Assembly: GCA_027943335.1 (NCBI GenBank)
Contig: BSBK01002077.1
Coordinates: forward strand, 328,501-392,500
DNA from: Chamaecyparis obtusa
Taxonomy: Eukaryota > Streptophyta > Pinopsida > Cupressales > Cupressaceae
DNA: 64,000 bases
Direction of reading: 5' to 3'
The notes below the pieces were generated by a model. It was not told the DNA's origin. It worked only from the letters and a program-made list of their open reading frames with translations, and made no database searches. Positions 24,001 through 38,000 of the stretch are shown here, piece by piece. A program made the position numbers and the translations under genes. How positions within the stretch are numbered: the first letter of the stretch is position 1; each line of letters opens with the position of its first letter.

Positions 24001-27000
24001 AATAAAAACAATTTTCATTGGTCTATAATAGCCTGGTCGGCCTATCTAGAAAGTGGTTCCTTTTCAAGTTACACATACCCTATAAAGCGAGGTGACATTC
24101 AAATCATTCTTACACCAAATCAAGGCAGTTTTATCTCTGCTCCAACAGCAAATTACCCTTACAAGCAGCGAAAATGTTCGAGAGAGGAAGGTTATTGAAA
24201 GGTAGAAGAGAGTTCATCCCTATACAGCTGCAAATTGTTTCATAAAAGTGGCAAACTATTCCAAACAACAGGTCATCAATGTAAGGGATACGCTCTTTTG
24301 TAGAGGCAGCAATTTTGGATGCTCGAAGCTGATTTTTCTCTGAAATCAGAGATGAAGGGGAGAGGGCTAAAATGAAATCTGGGCATGTTATTGCAGCCCA
24401 AAACTCATTAAAAGCCCAGATTTTGAAGGAATTCATTTCAGATTGTAATAATAAGATCATCAAGATTGGAAGAGAAGTTTAATTTTGAGATAAGGAAAAT
24501 CCATTTCATTTTGATATTGATGCAATTATCATGAAGGCTTTCAGATTTCTTCATTTTGTTATACTAATCAATTTTGCGAAGTTTAATGCTTTTTTCTCCT
24601 TTGTTTTACAAGGTGAATTTCGAAGGAAGATGTTGAATTTTGTAGCAGCGATATAGATCTTCATTCACTTCTTCCTAATTATATATCTGATGCAAGTCCT
24701 ATTCGTGTTTCATGGGTTCTCTGGTATTTTACAGTATGTGACAGTTCCCTGTTTCTGCATATATGATATGACTCTACCACTACTGAAGCATACGTGGTAT
24801 TCTCAATGGTGCAGGAGCACCTCTATGAGGGCCCTCACCTTCTTGTTTTTGGTGTGTTAATGCTATGTAAATGGAATAAGGGTCACCAAGGAGTTTGACT
24901 CAATTTTTGTTGTGTCTAGGCTTTGTGTTAGTCCTAGAGGTCTGCTGGTCTTTATAGTTTGCAATGCCCATTGACTCAAGCAAAGTTGTCAACTTGAGGT
25001 TTTTGGGTTCTATTTGAGTAATGGTATAGGAGTTAGGGTTTGGTGGTTGTTTGATGCACATGAGTGCTTTAGAAGGCCTTGTAATGGTCTATTGTAATGA
25101 GTGAGCAAAAGTTGCTCAAGCAACTAAAAATTGCTCAAAAGTTGCTAGCAACTTTGTTACTTTGTAATGTCTACCTATGCCAAGAGGCTAAAGATGCCCT
25201 AAACACCAAACACTCACTCCAAGACAGGCATATTTAAGACTTTTCTAACCCTAATGTACGGGTTGGTTGTCAGAATTGTGAAGCTACAGTACGGAGAGGC
25301 AGACTGGTGAAGAATTGTGTGTAACAGTCACTGTTGGATGACTGAATACCTGTAAATACAAAAAGCTTTGTGTGGAATCTTATTGTGTGATTCATTTTGT
25401 GTGTTTAACACTTCATTGTGTGTAGTGGTTTCATTTGTTAGAGTATTGTTGTTGTCTTTTTCTTGTTACTGTTGTTCTATACTGTTCTCTGTTCAGTCTT
25501 GAGGAACATGGGGTGTTAGGGCTGTATCTTTGGTATCCACCGTGGAAAACCTATGGAATCGTGGATTCTCAAAGTACAGACCCTAATGGATATGTACTAT
25601 GATGCAGGGCCCTGGAGCAAGCAAACAAACATGAGTTTGTGGAAGCCCTAGGCGAACTATGCTCAGTTCGACTAGGGACAGTCAGCACTAGGAGGACTCT
25701 ACAGGACAGTGGGTGGAGTTTCAACACTTACCCTTTTGAGGGAGTCACATTACATTTATGAAGGTTGTCTGGTGATAAGGAGGAGGTTAGGAAAGTCAAG
25801 GAAGCAGGCTATTGAAGACCTAGACAGAGAGGAGATTTTAAAACCCTTGAAACCCTCATTTTTGCCATATAACCTGTACGGTCACATGGGCACTTAAGAC
25901 CTCAAAAATCCTTGAGATTGAGGCATATGTATGAGAATTCCTTAAGGCCAGGAATTTTGATTTTGCACAGGGAAGGAGTAAAAAGCCCTACAAATCCAAA
26001 AGGAGGCCTAATTGGCACTTCCTTGTAGCCCTAGATTACAAAGGAACTACCAAATCGGGTGATCCCCAAATCTTATCAATGCTTTGAAAAGGTGACCATA
26101 GCCATAAAAAGTCCTTGGAACTCATTAGAACTCACTGTTAGGACGTGGAGTAGGTCTGGAAGCAAAAAGACCCTTATTGAGCCAATGTAAGGGTTAGTGC
26201 CTAAAAGCAAAGTTTGTAATGGTGATAGTTGAACTTGTGTAACTTGGTGGGTTAGTTAGGCAGATCAGGGGGTACTTGAATGTATCAGGTATCCTATAGA
26301 TCAACCATAGGTGTCAGAGTACACTTGAGTCCTTAGACAAGGTTCAGAACATAGACTAGCTAGTCTATCCTAGCTTATTGTAATGACCCTTACTATAAAG
26401 GCCACTAAAAACCACTAATACTGAACTGAGAAAATTCGTCAAACAGTTGGCATGCACTGAATACACTGCTGAAAGAAAAATACTGAATATAGGAAATTAT
26501 TTTGCAATATATGAGTTCGCTGTCCCAAAATTTCAGAATAATAGATAGCAACCAAATACCATCTAAAACACTATCAATGATGTAGGAAATTGCTCAAAAC
26601 CATATGCCATTAATATATCAACAATTTGCAACAATGCCATACATTTTTCAGTCAATGATATGATCATCAAACCCTAGGTTTGCAATATAGATAGACTGAA
26701 AATTACAATGCCCTTTCACTTGCAAAATCCTAGCCTTCCTTTGTTACCAATAATGCCAAATGGCAAACAAAGACAAGTACAATGTAAAATAGTAAAGTGC
26801 TGAAGCTATATTTTGTACTCAGCTGAAAACATACATTTCTCAGAAAATATGCCAAATGCCAAATGAGAAATGAGGAACCTGATTGTAGATGGCTGCAATA
26901 ATTTTTCGGACTGCTTTTTCGGATCTGCTTTTTTGGACTGCTTTTTCGGATTTGCTTTTTCGGACAGCTTTTTCGGATCTGCTTTTTCAAATTGCTTTTT

Positions 27001-30000
27001 CGGATCCGCTTTTTCGGATCTGCTAAAAACGGCCGCCTATAATTTCGGCCCTACTAAAAATGCCTCTTGAAATGCTGTTTCAATCACAAACAAACCCTTA
27101 CATCAAATTCTCAATGAAGTACCAATGAGATGGCTGAGTACCAACTCCAAATTTGCAACCCTTCAGTAGATATTTCACTACCTCAATTATGCCAATCTAG
27201 GGGAGTGATTCGTTCTCAAAGATCGAATAGTATTTGCAGACCACAAGGCTACAAATTGCTTCACAATGAAGAAGTAGAAGAAATCCCAAATCCAAGCATG
27301 TAGAAATGATAGCCCAAGCCCTCTATTTATTCTTTTCCTTGAGAAGTTGCTAGAACTTCTAGAAACATCCAATTATAATGTACTTTATAATAAAATAACA
27401 TTATAATAATAAAGTAAATTTCTCAACTCAAAATTATAACAATGTAGGCCCAAATGTCTCATAACTGAATGTAGGCCCAACTACGATTGAGCGTAGGCTC
27501 AAGACTGAACGTAGGCTCTACTACAACTGGATGTAGGCTCAAACTGGATGTAGGCTCTACCGAATGTAGGCTCTGTCAGCAATATGCAATCAAATGATCA
27601 ACATAATGACCCTCTCTCCAAACCATTTGCCTACGAGAGTCGATGATAGGCAAATCCGTCATGCCAAACGATGTCAGCCAAAATGGGGACATGACACTTA
27701 TCCCATCACTCAAGTATTCATTTTTGGCATCGTGCGCATGAGGCATCATGCTTATTGGGCATCGCGGTTCTTTCATCATCTATTGTGTTCGTATTCCTCT
27801 TTCCTATTGCCATGTGGGTGCTGACATGGCAGCGGTTGCTATTTGTATGGCTATTGGCAATGACTGCATCAGTTATGATGCTCTCATATTCCTTTATGGT
27901 GTCAGTTCTCTTTATGGTGGCTGTAAATGCTATTTGGTAACGGCTGACCGTTCACATTCATTTATGGCTCTTTGATATCGGGTGCAGCTCTCGATTATTT
28001 TTGAGTGAGACAAAAGTGTGAGATTTTTCATCTTTCATCATTCTGGTCTGTATTTTGTCTTTTGCAAAGAGTTACTATTGGTAAGTATTTAGTCTTTTGC
28101 AGTCAGTAATTTATTCTATGTCTCCTTATTGGCAAATTATAGATGTTACTATTTGTGATGTGGGATTCAAAGCCCCTAATGATGAGGAGCTAAAAGGTCC
28201 TATTTTGACTTGAAAGGTGGTTGATGTCAATGCCACAATTGCTGAGCATCGTGAGGTATGGAGGAGGAAGGGTTGCACCATCATAACTAATGGTTGGAAC
28301 AACAAAAGAACACTACTGAATTTTCTTGTCTCCTCATTAGGTAATTGTAAAACTTGTACTTACTACTTTGTAAACTATATTCAAAATTAATTTAGTGATT
28401 AAGTTTTTAAATTTTTATTTTACTAGATTGCTTTTTTCTTTCGCAAGTGGCACAATGTTTTTGAAATTAGTTGATGCTTCAAGAAAAACAAAAAATGTTG
28501 AGCGTTGAAGGAGATGGGTGAGGAGAATGTGGTACAAGTAGTCATAGATAATGCAAAAAATTATGTTGCTACAGATAGACTTCTTATGGAGAGGCATCCC
28601 ACCTTGTTTTGGATCCCTTGTGCTACTCATTGCCTTGAACTCATACTGGAGGATCTTAGCAAACTTCCCTGGATAAAAACATGTGTAGAGCACACAAGGA
28701 GTATTTGTAAATTCATATATAATCATAATTGGGTCCTCAACCTTACAAGGAATTTCACAAATAAGAAAGAGTTGGCTCATTTAAGGATCACCCAATTTGC
28801 AACCAATTTTGTCACGTTGCAATCTTTTCTTCAATCCAATATTGGTTTGAAACACATGTTTGTGAGGAGTGGACCACATCATCATATGCAAGGATTGAGG
28901 CGGTTGATTGAGTTTTCGATGAAAATGGCTTTTGGCAACCAGCCAAGGAGATTGTGCAGGTAATTTTCCTTTTTGTTCTGATTTCCATTTCATTTTCTCA
29001 TTTTTGTTCACACTTGTTTATGTTCATTTTCTTTTTTAGAAGTAAAACTTAAAGCTTAATGTTTCAACTTTAACAATGGTTGCACTTCATAGAGCATCTT
29101 ATTTTTCTCCTATGAATTGCTAATAGAGAGAAGCCTGCAATGAGATACATTTATGAGTGCATGGATAGGGTGAAGGAGGCCATTAGATCTATTTATTCAA
29201 GCAAGTAGGCTAGATACGGTCACCTATGGGAGGTCATTGATTGATGATGGTACAATCTACTTCACAAGCCTATACATACAACTACCAACTACCTTAATTT
29301 GGCACGAATGTCTTATGATTCATCAATTGGAGCATGCATAGTCCGTGAGATAGAAATGTTTAGGAATTCATAAGGAGACTTGTCACAAGACATATGCAAG
29401 AAAAACCGGATACAAATGACGCCAAATAAAAATCTATTCAAGGCATAATTTAAAATTTTAATGTTAAACTTTTCTATCTATGATTCTATTACCATTTTAT
29501 GTTGATAAAGTCAAAGTTATAGAATAATATTGATTTTTAATTATTCTTGTTTCAGATGCATGGTGGGAGATGTTTGGTGCTAATGTGCCAAATCTATAGA
29601 GGATTACAATTTGTATCTTGAGCCAATGTAGAGCTTCAGGATGCGAGCGCAACTAGAGCATGCTCGAGCATATACGCTCAAAACATACTTCAAGTTGACA
29701 ATGAAAAGGTTGAATGATCTTGTGTTTGTTCATTACAACCTTTGCCTCTGTCACAGATAGATCTTGGGCACTAACACGTGTCATATTACTTTAGAGGAAG
29801 TTGATCGACAGGTGTGTTGATGTGAGTTTTGTACCACTACATAACATATAGCAATTGAATACTTGATACGGTGTACCCAACACTCAACCCTCTCTTGAAA
29901 AGTATACAAGGATACTCCAAGGTTCCTTACACCTGTGGATACTAACTCAGTTATAAAATGTGATCTGCTGGTAATCACTTCGGCAGGCTTACGTTGTTCA

Positions 30001-33000
30001 TTCAAGGATGTCAAATTCTTGCTATGATGAGATTTAGCTTTGCAATGTATACTCAATTGATTTCCCAATTTATATCACTTCCAACTTTGCTCTTCAAACT
30101 TTAACTACTAAACTACTTGGTTACTTTACTTCTACTCCTACTGAATGGAAAGATTGGCAAATGGACAGGGATCAAACCAAATGAAAGCTTGCCAGCGGCG
30201 CTACCTCCATTGGTGCAATGATTCTAAGGGGAGAAGACTAGATTACCACACAAAGCTCCTTAACAAGCCGCCAAGATGCTAGTGGCCTAGTATAAGATCC
30301 CTATCAAACACCTACCAATGTCACCATACAACTAGCCATCTATCACTACTCTTACTTTAGCACTTGCTTAAAAATGAAATTACTTTAACAACTCAATGAA
30401 ATGATATCTATCTCTAACAATTGGAAGTAGAAACCATGCAATAACACCAAGTGTTCTTAATCACCATGCAAGACACAACAATGACAAGAGAAGCAATTTT
30501 GGTATTATATTAGCAACAATTTTCTTCAACCCTTTACAAATGAGATCAAATGGCCTTATATAGAAGCTCAAAATTACAATGAATGGCCAAGATTAAGAGG
30601 CAAAATCAAGGGCCAAGATTAAACCTTACAAACCCTAATTAGGGTTACCATCTTTCAACCAATTACATGAGGGCACCAACTTTGTGGGCCAATGAGAAAA
30701 TTACAATAATTTGTCAACCAATGAGAACATAGGACACTTGGCATGATTTGATTGCATGCACATGAACTTGCCACCTCATCAACCTTTATCTTTTAAATTC
30801 ATTTAATCCTTGAGATGAGGTGAAGCCTTGGATGCTTGAGCTTGTCCTTAGAAACTTTCTCATCACCACTTGAACTTGCTTGTATTTGATGTCCTGACCT
30901 CGAAAAGGTGAGGTCTCCATGCACTTGGGGTAATCTTGCCTTGACCTTGGTGGCTTGCCTAGATGTGAACCCTTTTGCAATTTAAGAGCCTTGCTCTTGG
31001 CCACCGCCTTGAAATCAAACTTGACCTTCTCAACCTTTCAATCACTTTCCTCTTTATTTCAATATTTTGCCATTTTTAACCTTCCTATTTGGATTTGATT
31101 TGCATGCATGTATCTTTGTTTCAATAATCTTGGGTTTTGGGGCACTTGCCCTCACCATATCTCCTTGATTGTTCCACAATCCACCCATCACTAAGTTAAT
31201 CAACTGCTTTCATCAATGCTTTCCTCCTTGATTAACCCTTGACTACCTTCAACTATTCGAACTACCACAACCTTGCCCTTTGGCGTAAGCTCTTGCCTCA
31301 ACCATAGTGGTGCAGTGCATCTCCCCAATTGGATTTGGTTCGACTGGCAAAGCATCACTAGTAGTCTTGCATTCGAATTGAAGTAGGACCCCATGTAGAC
31401 TTGCTTCTAATTTTGTACTATCTAAGTTGCAACTCTAAATTCATGCTAATGATCCTAATCCAATCAATCTTTCTTTTACCATTTCCAATGCCTTCAATAA
31501 AATAAAACATCCAAGGATCAAACTGTGTACCTTTAGTAGAGCCCGGAATCTGACTGAGAAGCACGATGAAGGCGCTGCACTCTGATTTGCAATCTGACTT
31601 TGTGAGCCTTGATGACCTAGTGTAACCAATTCTGTCGTATCATATCCGCTGCTGGGGTAGACTGAACCTTTCTTTGCACAATTCTATACTAATTGATCCT
31701 CACCATAGGGGACTAGCTGTCTCTCAACCTCTCTCTTAATTGAATCAAGTCAAGGGTACCAATGTCGGTGTCTCCAACGTGTTTCAATTTTGAGCAGAAG
31801 TTGGAATTGGGTATCATGACTTCTTTGTCTCCTATTTTAGCATTAGTTTCTTTGGGTTGCTTTCTTGCATTGGCATCACCCATCCTAAACACTTATCACT
31901 CCCGCCTTTTCTACAATGATGGTGAAACTACACTTATCACTCCAAACTTCCTCTTAATGGGATGGAATACTACACTTATCACTCCCTACCATTACCTTAA
32001 GAGATGGACTACACTTATCACTCCAATCTTCCTCCTATGATGATGAAATGATGAAGACTACACTTATCACTCCCCGTCTTTGCCTTAAGATGGACTACAC
32101 TTATCACTCCAATCTTCTCCCTAGGGGTGGGACTACCACTTATCACTCCCCGCCGTTTCCTATGAGATGGACTACACTTATCACTCCAATCTTCCTCCTA
32201 TGATGATGAAATGAAATGATGGAATGCAAGCAAGAACTTGAGAGAAAAAAGCTAATCAAGACAATCTAGTAATCAACCTACTAACCAAAATCCTAACTCT
32301 ACTCTTGAAACTAGTCTTCAACACTTAACAATAATACCAATGAAATGAACAACTAAGAAGAAAAGGGTAAGAGAAGCCACTCACCGGTTATCCTTGACTT
32401 GATAACCCTTCCTCTTGACCTTCCGGATTTTGCACCCCTACTATGAAAATCTGAATCTTGATGCCCAAAATTGCCTTGTCAAACAAAATTCTGAGTGTAA
32501 TGCCCTCTAAAATTTGAACTTTCCACCTTGCCAATTAACAAAATCCTCCAAAATCTGAACCTTATCTTCTCAAATCAGAATTCTGGTCATAATGAAATTC
32601 AGGAAATGTATATTGCAACTTAGATCTTCCTTTCTAACACCTTGTAAAATCTGAGAATGAAGCTTTAAATCTGAACTAGACCTTCCATCCTCCCTTGCAT
32701 ACTTCAAATCTGGAAAAGATATGGCAAGAATAAGGCTTGATTATATCTCAAAAAGCTTTGTATTCTCTTGTGATTTTCGGATCTGATAAAAAATGGTATT
32801 ATTTTGCTCTCAAAAATCCGAATTTATGAGCCTAGGGCATGTGGAATGAAGCCCTTCTTGGTCTATAACCAGTCACTGCCTCCCTTTTCCTTCAAAATAC
32901 TGATTTAGGGCTCTTGATTGCCCACCAAACCGCCTTCCATACTCAGGTCCAGACTGTCAAAACCAAATCACTGCCCCCCTTAGACCCAAGTTGCTGCCAA

Positions 33001-35058
33001 AGATGATGGAATTTGATTGCCGAAAATGATGAAATTTGCTGTATATTGTCTCTGATTTTCGCTAATGAAGAGCAGAGCACGAGCACAAAGTCAATTTTTG
33101 GTTGTGTTAAAATGAAGGGTGGAGGCCCTCTTAAATACCCCACACGCTGCCTTAATTGCATGGCCAACCCAGACCTATATTTCAAAAAAAACAATAAATT
33201 AATGCTCATTTAGGGGGCCGACTTTGGCTAAAAGCCAAACAATTTCGAAAATTTAGAAAAAAACTTCCCAAATTAAATTCAAAAATTGCAATAGGGCAGG
33301 GCTATTTGCAAATAAACATTAAATTTCGATTTCTAAAATGCACAATCCCCAAAATTTAATTGAAATGTCTCCCATGGAAATTCGAAAATGCCAAAATGGA
33401 CTTAGAAAATCGAAAATTGTTATGCATTTCCAGATTTCAATTTGTTGATCCAAGATAGCCATTAGAAAATCGAAAATTTCTTCCCACCATTTGCAAATTT
33501 CTTTAAAATTTACTGTGCTTGCATTGCCCAAAAAGAATTTGAAATCCAAGACATGAGAATTTCGAAAATGATTATAAAATCTCAGATTTAACAATTTGTT
33601 TAATTGGCACAAGAAATAATATCGAAACTTCATGCCCCAATCACCATTTTGCAAATTGATTTCAATGTAATTGAATTACCCAATGAATATTTAAAATTAG
33701 ATGCATGAGGGTTTGATCATTCAGATTTTCGAAATAATTAATTCCAATTGGCAACTGAAAATCGAAAATTCCAAAAGAATTCCTTTCCACAAATGTCTTG
33801 AACAATTCGAAAAAAAAATAAAAATCATAGCATTTAGATTTTGAAAAAGTGAATCCCAGATTTAAATTGTTTTCAAATAGCAAGGCAAACATAAAATCAA
33901 ATTCGAACTTCAATAGCAAGGCAAGAAATTGAATCCACATTATATCATCACTTGCAATTGAAACCCATCATCATTAAAAAATACCAAACCATGCTCACAT
34001 CATCATCAAAATTTTGAAATCATAGCCACATTGCAAATCAAACTATCCATGCCACTGGGATCCACGCATTCACAACCAAGTCGGGAGGCAAGACAAAAAG
34101 ACTCAAAGCTTAAAATGGGGGTTCCCAAGAATTGGGGCGATGTTGTAAAACCTCACAACAAGGTGGAGCGGAACACTAAGGTTGATCCACATGCAGACTG
34201 GAAGACTGAGGTTGAGATGAAGACTTGGAATGGATTGATTAGATGGAATAGGGTTTTAGGGTTTTAGGGTTTAGGGTTTAGGGTTTAGGAAGAGGCTAGA
34301 GCATAAGGAAACCCATTGGAGGACCCTAAGGCTGATGTGGATGAGGATGTGGATGTCACTGAGGCTGAGACTGACACAGGAAAATATCATGGTTGCAAAA
34401 TCATCTAGGTCCTATCTTAGGCATACACATAGGAAGGTTGCGGGATCGACTGGTCATTGATTTAGACTACTCTGAGCCTTAGTCTTCTAGGCTCTAGCTT
34501 TTATTTTGATATATGTTTTGAACTTTCGATTTCATGGATTTCATATTCCATGAATATTGTAGACATTTGACACTTTATATTTATAATGTGTTTTAACTTA
34601 TTTCCTTCAGCTAAAGCCTAAAATTTGCATTTATACTGATGTGATCAATGTAAACTTGTGTATGTGTTCAAACTTCAAAGTAACTTCTATTTGTTAATAT
34701 TATTGTGTATTTAAGGTTAATTTATTACATAATGCATGGAAAAAGTTTTAAATCCTTAAAAATATTTGAATTTCTTGGGTTTTTCAATTTGTCAAGTCCT
34801 TGCTGAGTTTTTGCCAAGTTTGAGCCCCAGTCAAAAATCAGCTTGCCGAGTCTGATCCAAGTCCAGGTCTTGTAACAGTGATATATATATACATAAACGT
34901 TTCTTGTACGCAACCTCTAAAATATGTCTTTTCTTAAAAATATTTGAATTTCTTGGGTTTTTCAATTTGTCAAGTCCTTGCTGAGTTTTTGCCAAGTTTG
35001 AGTCCCAGTCAAAAATCAGCTTGCCGAGTCTAAGCCAAGTCCGGGTCTTGTAACACTG

Positions 35059-35095
<37 letters not shown>

Positions 35096-38000
35096 AACAT
35101 TTCTTGTATGCAACCTCTAAAAAATGTCATTTCTTGTCATGTCGCTATTGTCATTGCAATTTTTGTTTCTCATTTCTGGTAACAACAGGAACATAGATTT
35201 GGTATCTGGGTAGTCACTTAATTGCATAATAAAGCCTTCAAATTTTGAAATTGAAGATGTTCTTTCTCCCACTAAATTCTAGGAGCAGAGATATTTGCCC
35301 CTCTGAAGAGAAACAGCTCATTTGAAGCTACACAAACTAGCATAAACAGAAGAAGCAACTTGTATTTGTGGTCAAAGATTGGAAAACCTATATATAAACA
35401 TAAAGAGGGATTAAATAAAAGAGCATGCACATGCAAGTTTCTATTTGCCTATCTATTGGCAAATGCCAAAAGACCATAAGGAAGCAGATTCTAAAATCCC
35501 ATAGGCTTATCTCAGTCTCACAACCTCAAATGAATGAAAGGAGGAAAGTTATAGTCAGGTATCTTCTGATAACATGGTCAGAATCCTGCGAATAATGGGA
35601 TTCAGCCTTAAACCACTGAAAGCTTCAAACCAAGTTCATAATATTGCATAGCCTTGCCTTTTAGTCTATACCTGTCTTCAGCGCTCATACTGCCTAATTT
35701 TTCATGCAAGGAACCTGCTAAAATTCATTCAAACGTGTTCATGTTTTCTGCTGACCAACAAAACAGAAATGCTTACTTTCTTAAAATAAGATACAATTGC
35801 ATTAACTATACCATTGTACTGTTGCAATCAACAAGTCAGATTTAAGTGTTGATAAAGGAGATAAATAAGAAATTTATAATTGCAAAATATTGGAAGTGGG
35901 TAATTTTCAGAGGTTAGTTCTAACTTCTATTAATTAGCAATTAAGGTTCAATAATTTCAGGGTAGTTCAATAAATTATAACAGAGCCATAAAACATGCAT
36001 TTTCCATTTTTACAAAATTAGTACAGAATGCCAAAAAACTTGCAATGCCAACCATGCAAAAGTAAAAGCATCTAACCTTCACAGGTTTTGTTAGTAATTT
36101 GTATGCCTCAACAAATGAACTTGCAGGTTTTCGCGAGTCATCAGCAGATTCTTCACTACCATCAATTTCCTGGTCACCTTCCTCATCCAGTGCTTTCTCT
36201 GTAGGCTGTGAAGTCAATAAAAGAGGCTGTGTCAAGCCATCTTCTATTGTAGACTCTTGTGTTGGTCCTGTGCAAATAATAGAAAATCTATTAGTAAGAA
36301 GCAAATTGGAGCATTAATTTTACAGATTAAATAATTATGCTCCACAACGGAATAATAATCTGTGCTATGTAGGCAAAAATGCAAAGTACCTAATAGAATG
36401 CAAAATCAAAGAAAACATCAGCACATACTAGGGGGTTAAACATGTCTACCAATTAGAAAAGTTGAGAAATATAATTAACGGACATTGTATTTGAAAATGC
36501 CAATGTTTAACTCAACTGATTAGAATATTATCAATGATGCATCATCTGATTATCCTTCCATGTCTACTCTTTAACAATCAGAGGGATTATTTTTTGTGCG
36601 TATATAAACAGCAGTTTGTAATCAATTTAATAGTAACAAGGTACATTTAAATAGGAAAAAAATGCTTTGTAATCAGGAAAAAAGAAATAAAAAAATGTAA
36701 GCTTAGTGTTTTAATCAGTTTGACTCAAAGAACTGGCAGTAGATCTAGACCAGGAGCATATCCCAAATGTTCTTCATCCACATGTTCCCGTGGATGTTGG
36801 AAGTTAATTTTACTAGTAATGCTGCTCCATAGAATGTACCTTAATCACAGATCAGAAAAAGCTTTGAAAAGACAAGTTAGGAGGAGAGAGAGAGTGAGTT
36901 AACGATCAGCCAATGATAGAAGCAGATGTTATGGTTTGCTTCAGTGCGTATCATTATGTTTTTACACATTTGTGTATCTCCACCCCATTGTATGTAAAAA
37001 GACTTTTTACATTTCCTCATCTTCTGTCACATATTTCTTTCACACAGACTTTGCTTCTCTTTTCATTTCTCCATCTACCACAAAGACGACCTGGCAGCAT
37101 TACCTCAATTTGTTAAGAAAAGATCTCCCTACAAGTCACGAATCATTTGATAGCAAGGTGTTTTAGGCTGAATGGGTTCCAAATTGTAGTTATGGAGGTG
37201 ATTTATCCATCTTACACCTCAGTCCTACTGTCCATTATGCCTGCTTAAACTTGAATCCCATCAACACCGAATCACCTTTGATTGAAATCCCATTACCATT
37301 TATTTCCATGCATTCACACCCAAAAAACCCAAAAGCTGTCCATTGCTAACATCTGTGAGATCTGCCACAAAAATCCTCTATGAATCTTAACAGATTTATG
37401 TGCCTATAGTGATCAAGCACAGTGTACACACTGTGTGAATTAGAAATCCAAGACCCAGAGATCAAGCTATAAAGCACAACAAGATTCCTTGAAAATGTAC
37501 AAGTGTTTCAAGAAAAATCTACCAGAAATGTTTTCAAGGTCACTGACTAAGCCTGATGGAAACCAGTTCTGTAAGCCCTGATTATTTTACACTCAGAAAT
37601 ACTCATCGTATCTATGTTTACAATATCTCATTTGACAGATATGCTTGAGCACAGATTGTCAAAACTTATTCACGAATCTTTTGCTTGCATTAATTTATTT
37701 ACCTTGATGCAGTTTTGTATACTAAATTAACATTATCAGAATACCAGATTTTTGTGTTGATTTAGTTATGGTGGTTTGTATATTGTGCTACTGATTCTAC
37801 GAGATTTCTGTAGTTGATTATTCCTGTGCTTGATCATGGTATATGAGATTCAATTGCGATGAATATCATCTTTTTCATAGTACTTGTCCTTGAGCCTGTT
37901 TTACCAAATTGTACACATTATATTTTTAAAATGAGTGAATGATGGGTAACATTTTGTGCCTTGTCTATATGTTTCCAAGGATGTATTATATTTGGGATCA

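Larger units (their letters stand above)
21918..24700 (+). mobile_element. Long LTR-like block with hairpin array and TATA box
   Basis: Begins TGTTGTGAGG, then CCCCATTGCAAATGGGGACC at about 21942. The part 21990-22424 recurs at 47670-48103 inside another element. From about 22470 to 23885 it holds a series of GGCGGAATTCCGCC-type hairpins. A TATA-like CCCTATAAAGC at about 24070 is followed by transcribed-leader-like sequence. This is the layout of the U3-R-U5 of a long conifer gypsy LTR, but the right border and a target duplication were not found. Confidence 0.5.

Noticed and set aside
35975..36304. A 109-codon minus-strand frame extending both sides of the 36077-36267 exon
   Set aside because: The extension past the GT donor and before the AG acceptor has no counterpart in the family, and phases only fit the shorter exon.
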